Assembly (NCBI RefSeq): GCF_026319365.1
Contig: NZ_JAPDMS010000004.1
Location: forward strand, 124,001 to 188,000
Direction of reading: 5' to 3'
Length of the DNA: 64,000 bases
From: Methylophaga sp. OBS1
Lineage (GTDB): Bacteria > Pseudomonadota > Gammaproteobacteria > Nitrosococcales > Methylophagaceae
Both the position numbers and the translations under genes were made by a program. Shown piece by piece: positions 60,810 through 64,000 of this stretch (its first letter is position 1; each line of letters begins with the position of its first letter). The notes below the pieces were generated by a model that did not search any database, had not been told where the DNA came from, and saw nothing but the letters and a program-made list of their open reading frames with translations.

Positions 60810-61721
60810 ATGGCCCAGACCCAGCTCGACGCAATTCTCGCGAGTATTAACAACGTCATTCTCGGCAAGCAACACCCCATCAAACTGGCCCTCACCTGCC
60901 TGCTTGCCAGAGGCCATTTGCTGATTGAAGATTTACCCGGTGTCGGCAAAACCACGTTATCCCATACCATTGCCAGTACCCTGGGGCTCACATTCCAGCG
61001 TATTCAATTCACCAGCGATATGCTGCCTGCCGATATTATCGGCGTGTCGGTCTACGAGCGTGACAGCGGCCGTTTCAGTTTTCATCCCGGTCCTATCTTT
61101 ACCCAGCTGATTCTGGCTGACGAAGTCAACCGCGCTTCGCCAAGAACCCAGAGTGCACTGCTGGAAGCGATGGAAGAGCAGCAGGTTACTGTCGAAGGAA
61201 CAACGCATACGCTGGCCTCACCGTTCTTTGTGATTGCCACCCAGAACCCGGCGAATCAGATTGGTACTTTCCCCCTACCCGAGTCGCAACTGGATCGCTT
61301 CCTGATGCGGATTGAACTCGGTTATCCCGATGCCAAGGCGGAACGCGCCCTGCTGCTGGGGCAGGATCGGCGTCAGTTACTGCGTGATTTGAAAGCGGTG
61401 GTCGACGTTGAGGATCTGCTGGCACTGCAGGAAAAAGCCAGCAAGTTACATGTGTCAGCGGCGCTGGTCGATTATGTTCAAAGCATTCTCAGCCATACTC
61501 GTGATTCCGGACACTATCACAATGGTCTCTCGCCCCGTGCTGGTCTGGGACTGCTGCGTGCCGGTCAGGCATGGGCCATGCTGGAAGGCCGCGATCATGT
61601 GTTGCCCGAAGATATCCAGGCCGTCTTACCCAGTATCGTCAGTCACCGTTTGCAGCGGCGTGAAGAAGACAGCCCCGAAGACTGGATTGATCAACTGATC
61701 CATCAGGTTGCGATCCCCTGA
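60810..61721 (+). CDS. MoxR family AAA+ ATPase
   Basis: A 303-residue AAA+ chaperone-like ATPase of the MoxR class. Walker A is EDLPGVGKTTLSH near residue 37, Walker B ILADEVNRASPRTQSALLEAMEE near 100, with sensor ATQNPANQIGTFPLPESQLDRF near 140. MoxR proteins mature or insert metal into partners that often contain von Willebrand or DUF58 domains. The DUF58 gene follows 3 bases later, the usual MoxR-DUF58-transglutaminase unit. Confidence 0.95.
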   Translation: MAQTQLDAILASINNVILGKQHPIKLALTCLLARGHLLIEDLPGVGKTTLSHTIASTLGLTFQRIQFTSDMLPADIIGVSVYERDSGRFSFHPGPIFTQLILADEVNRASPRTQSALLEAMEEQQVTVEGTTHTLASPFFVIATQNPANQIGTFPLPESQLDRFLMRIELGYPDAKAERALLLGQDRRQLLRDLKAVVDVEDLLALQEKASKLHVSAALVDYVQSILSHTRDSGHYHNGLSPRAGLGLLRAGQAWAMLEGRDHVLPEDIQAVLPSIVSHRLQRREEDSPEDWIDQLIHQVAIP

Positions 61722-61724
61722 GCC

Positions 61725-62687
61725 ATGACCACGGCACTGGCAGAAATCTGGCATCGCCTCCGCGACAGCCAAAAACAACGCATTTATATCCTCCCGACCC
61801 GGCCCGGTTATGCTTATGCAGGTCTGTTGTTGCTGATGCTGCTCGGAGCAATTAACTACAACAACAGCCTGGGTCATCTGCTGAGTTTTCTGCTGGCCAG
61901 TCTGGGGCATGTCACGATGCACCACAGTCATCGTAACCTGCGCCAACTCTCAATCAGCGTGATTCCCACAGAAGCCGTATTCTGCGGACAAAAGGCGCGT
62001 TTCAAACTGACTGTCACCAATCAGGACAGTCGCGATCGTTATCAACTGGAAGTCGCTCACAAGAAAAACCAGGCGTTGCCTCGCTGGAAAATATTCAAGG
62101 CTTACGAGGCCATTCATAAAATCAGTCATATTGAGGCTGACAACACCTATTCCTGTACGCTGGAGTTGCCCACCCATCGCCGTGGCTGGCACTCACTCAA
62201 TACACTGAGACTGGCCAGTCTTTATCCGCTCGGCCTGTTTTACAGCTGGACTTTGTATCCGCAGTCGGCTCAGGTATTGGTGTATCCACAGGCAAAAGGC
62301 AAACTGCCATTGCCCCGTCCACCCATTGGTGGAAAAGAACGTCTCAAAGGCGAACAAATCGGCGATGATGATTTTTCTGGTCTCAGGAATTACCGTGAGG
62401 GAGAACCATTACATCGGGTCGCATGGAAAGCGCTGGCCCGTGATGAAGTCATGCGCAGCAAACAGTTTTCCAGCCCACAGGGCCATGAGTTACAGCTACG
62501 CTGGGAAGACGTCGACAGTCTTCCCGACACCGAGGCAAAGCTGTCGCAGCTAAGCAACTGGGTGATTCAGGCGGAGCGCAGTGGCCATCGTTATGGCCTG
62601 CAACTGCCGACCTCGCAGATTGAGGCAGGCAGCGGTCCGCAACATCAACATGTTTGTCTTAAAACATTGGCGCTCTATCATGGCTAA
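61725..62687 (+). CDS. DUF58 domain-containing membrane protein
   Basis: A 320-residue protein with two membrane segments near residues 25-60 and a soluble DUF58 domain. The family motif DDFSGLRNYREGEPLHRVAWKALAR lies near residue 215. DUF58 proteins are the regular partners of MoxR ATPases; their exact role is unclear, with cell-envelope functions suggested by the linked transglutaminase. It overlaps the next gene by 8 bases. Confidence 0.92.
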   Translation: MTTALAEIWHRLRDSQKQRIYILPTRPGYAYAGLLLLMLLGAINYNNSLGHLLSFLLASLGHVTMHHSHRNLRQLSISVIPTEAVFCGQKARFKLTVTNQDSRDRYQLEVAHKKNQALPRWKIFKAYEAIHKISHIEADNTYSCTLELPTHRRGWHSLNTLRLASLYPLGLFYSWTLYPQSAQVLVYPQAKGKLPLPRPPIGGKERLKGEQIGDDDFSGLRNYREGEPLHRVAWKALARDEVMRSKQFSSPQGHELQLRWEDVDSLPDTEAKLSQLSNWVIQAERSGHRYGLQLPTSQIEAGSGPQHQHVCLKTLALYHG

Positions 62688-64000
62688 GGCAGATACTTCT
62701 CCCGATCATTACGCGATGAACAACCTCATCGCCACGCTGTTTATCGGCGCATTGCCTCATTTTGTGTATCAACCATTCTGGGTCGGGCTGGCTTTTGCGC
62801 TGATGATGGGCTGGCGTCTGATGCACAACTATCGCGGCTGGCCACTGCCCGCTGCCAGTCGCTGGCTCAGAGTGTTACACAACGGCACCGCGGCTTTGGT
62901 CATTGTGCTTATTTTCGGTCAGTTCGGTCTGACGATTGGACGTGATGCCGGTGCGGCGCTACTGACCATTATGCTTGCCTTCAAAGTGGTCGAAACCCGT
63001 TCACTGCGTGACTACTATCTCAGTTGTTATCTTGGCTACTTTCTGGTTATTACCAACTTTTTCTACAGTCAGAGCATGCTGATGGTGATACTGATGCTGG
63101 TCGTGGTGTTGCTGCTGACCGCCTGCCTGGTCAGTGTCAACAGCGAATCCTCAGCAATGTCGCTGAAACAACGGCTGAAACTGTCAGGCAAAATGGTATT
63201 GCAGGCTATCCCGGTCATGCTGATCCTGTTTGTGTTATTTCCGCGTATTTCCGGTCCCATCTGGGGTCTGCCTCAAGATGCCGGAAGCAATACCACCACC
63301 AGCATGACGGAACAGATCACACTGGGCAACTTGCCTCAGCAGTCCGGATCCACTGGCATCAATGACGAAATTCAGATGGGCAAAATCAGTCAACTGATTC
63401 AATCTGATGAAATTGCCTTTCGGGTCGAGTTCGAAAACGACAATTTGCCGCCCACATCCGAGCGGTACTGGCGTGGACCGGTATTGTGGAAAACTGACGG
63501 CACCGTCTGGTCACCACTGGCACCGGGTGAAAGCAGTGACTCGCCGCCTCAGATTGCTGTCAGAGGTTCAGGCTACAATTACACCATGACCCTGGAGCCG
63601 CATAATAAACGCTGGTTATTCGCGCTGGATTTACCGACGGAGAAGCCGACAGGTATGTCGAGTTATCTCAGTGCCGACGCCAGACTCAACAGCAGTGAAG
63701 CAATAAAAAACCGGGTCCAGTATTCACTACAGTCTTACACCGACTACCGCCTTAACGCTACTGCCGATCCCCATCTCTGGGCAGCGCTGCAACTACCCGA
63801 TGGTATGCATCCCCGCACTCGTCGCCTGGCCAATGAGTGGAAGCAGCAAAGCGAAAGTGCGCAGCAATACATTGACCGGGTACTGGCTTTTTTTAATCAG
63901 GAAAACTTCAGTTATACCCTGTCACCGCCCGTGCTTCAGGGCGACACTGTGGATCAGTTTCTGTTCGAGAGTCGTGAAGGCTTTTGCGAACATTACGCGG
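62680..64000 (+). CDS. TgpA-like transglutaminase membrane protein, partial at right edge
   Basis: The first 440 residues of a protein that runs off the right edge. It starts at an ATG (62680) inside the last codons of the DUF58 gene. Six or seven hydrophobic segments (residues about 15-190) are followed by a periplasmic region with YWRGPVLWKTDGTVWSPL and then the transglutaminase core, whose catalytic cysteine is just reached in SREGFCEHYA. This matches TgpA of Pseudomonas, an essential envelope protein. The remaining catalytic His and Asp and the C-terminal part lie outside the window. Confidence 0.92.
   Translation, partial: MAKADTSPDHYAMNNLIATLFIGALPHFVYQPFWVGLAFALMMGWRLMHNYRGWPLPAASRWLRVLHNGTAALVIVLIFGQFGLTIGRDAGAALLTIMLAFKVVETRSLRDYYLSCYLGYFLVITNFFYSQSMLMVILMLVVVLLLTACLVSVNSESSAMSLKQRLKLSGKMVLQAIPVMLILFVLFPRISGPIWGLPQDAGSNTTTSMTEQITLGNLPQQSGSTGINDEIQMGKISQLIQSDEIAFRVEFENDNLPPTSERYWRGPVLWKTDGTVWSPLAPGESSDSPPQIAVRGSGYNYTMTLEPHNKRWLFALDLPTEKPTGMSSYLSADARLNSSEAIKNRVQYSLQSYTDYRLNATADPHLWAALQLPDGMHPRTRRLANEWKQQSESAQQYIDRVLAFFNQENFSYTLSPPVLQGDTVDQFLFESREGFCEHYA

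Overview
The window is a dense, ordinary-looking chromosomal stretch of a gammaproteobacterium. The evidence is the gene content and order: ftsY-ftsE-ftsX-rpoH, leuS-lptE-holA with nadD-rsfS-rlmH, rng-yhdP-tldD, an SRP RNA just before dnaX-ybaB-recR, and aat-bpt-infA. A Methylophaga-like or related marine lineage is possible, but no methylotrophy gene is present to prove it. There are no insertion sequences, prophage genes or CRISPR arrays, and no gene-free stretch longer than 300 bases.

Layout. 1-16.9 kb is a long minus-strand run: a PP-loop ATPase cut by the edge, tldD, an AsmA-like giant (yhdP), rng, maf, rlmH, rsfS, a DUF218 envelope protein, nadD, proA, holA, lptE and leuS; then a YfhL-type ferredoxin, coaD and rsmD. 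16.9-19.5 kb holds two M16 peptidase-family genes, one with an intact zinc site and one without. 19.6-23.2 kb is ftsY-ftsE-ftsX and rpoH. 23.3-28.7 kb holds fdxA, lapA-lapB, an ArsC-like gene, wrbA, a DUF2069 gene, a small motility-like protein, birA and coaX with a charged tail; tRNA-Ser(GGA) follows.

28.9-32.7 kb is the most unusual part. A short ModE-type DNA-binding protein is followed by a ModE-box-like operator lying over a promoter. Behind it is a three-gene unit: a TiaS-like ATP-enzyme domain protein, a small membrane protein resembling an ECF S component, and a TonB-dependent outer-membrane receptor with a polyglycine loop between two cysteines. I infer a molybdate- or tungstate-responsive uptake system of unknown substrate.

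32.8-38.8 kb (minus) carries UspA, a SulP transporter with a structured leader, and a MASE1-CHASE-PAS-GGDEF-EAL protein. 39.0-44.8 kb holds SRP RNA, dnaX (with a programmed -1 frameshift signal for the gamma subunit), ybaB, recR, an HDOD protein, aat, bpt and infA. 44.9-50.7 kb holds dsbB, a zinc-ribbon protein, roxA, nfeD-qmcA, a CsiV-like protein, and a methylthioinosine phosphorylase / hypoxanthine phosphoribosyltransferase salvage pair. 50.8-53.4 kb is a BtuF-BtuD-BtuC type ABC importer. 53.5-55.7 kb pairs an L,D-transpeptidase with a MepK-like murein hydrolase. 55.7-64 kb holds a coiled-coil protein, trhO, ggt, two tandem membrane paralogues, tatD and a MoxR-DUF58-transglutaminase unit cut by the right edge.

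All calls come from reading the sequence. Family names rest on recognised motifs, not on searches.
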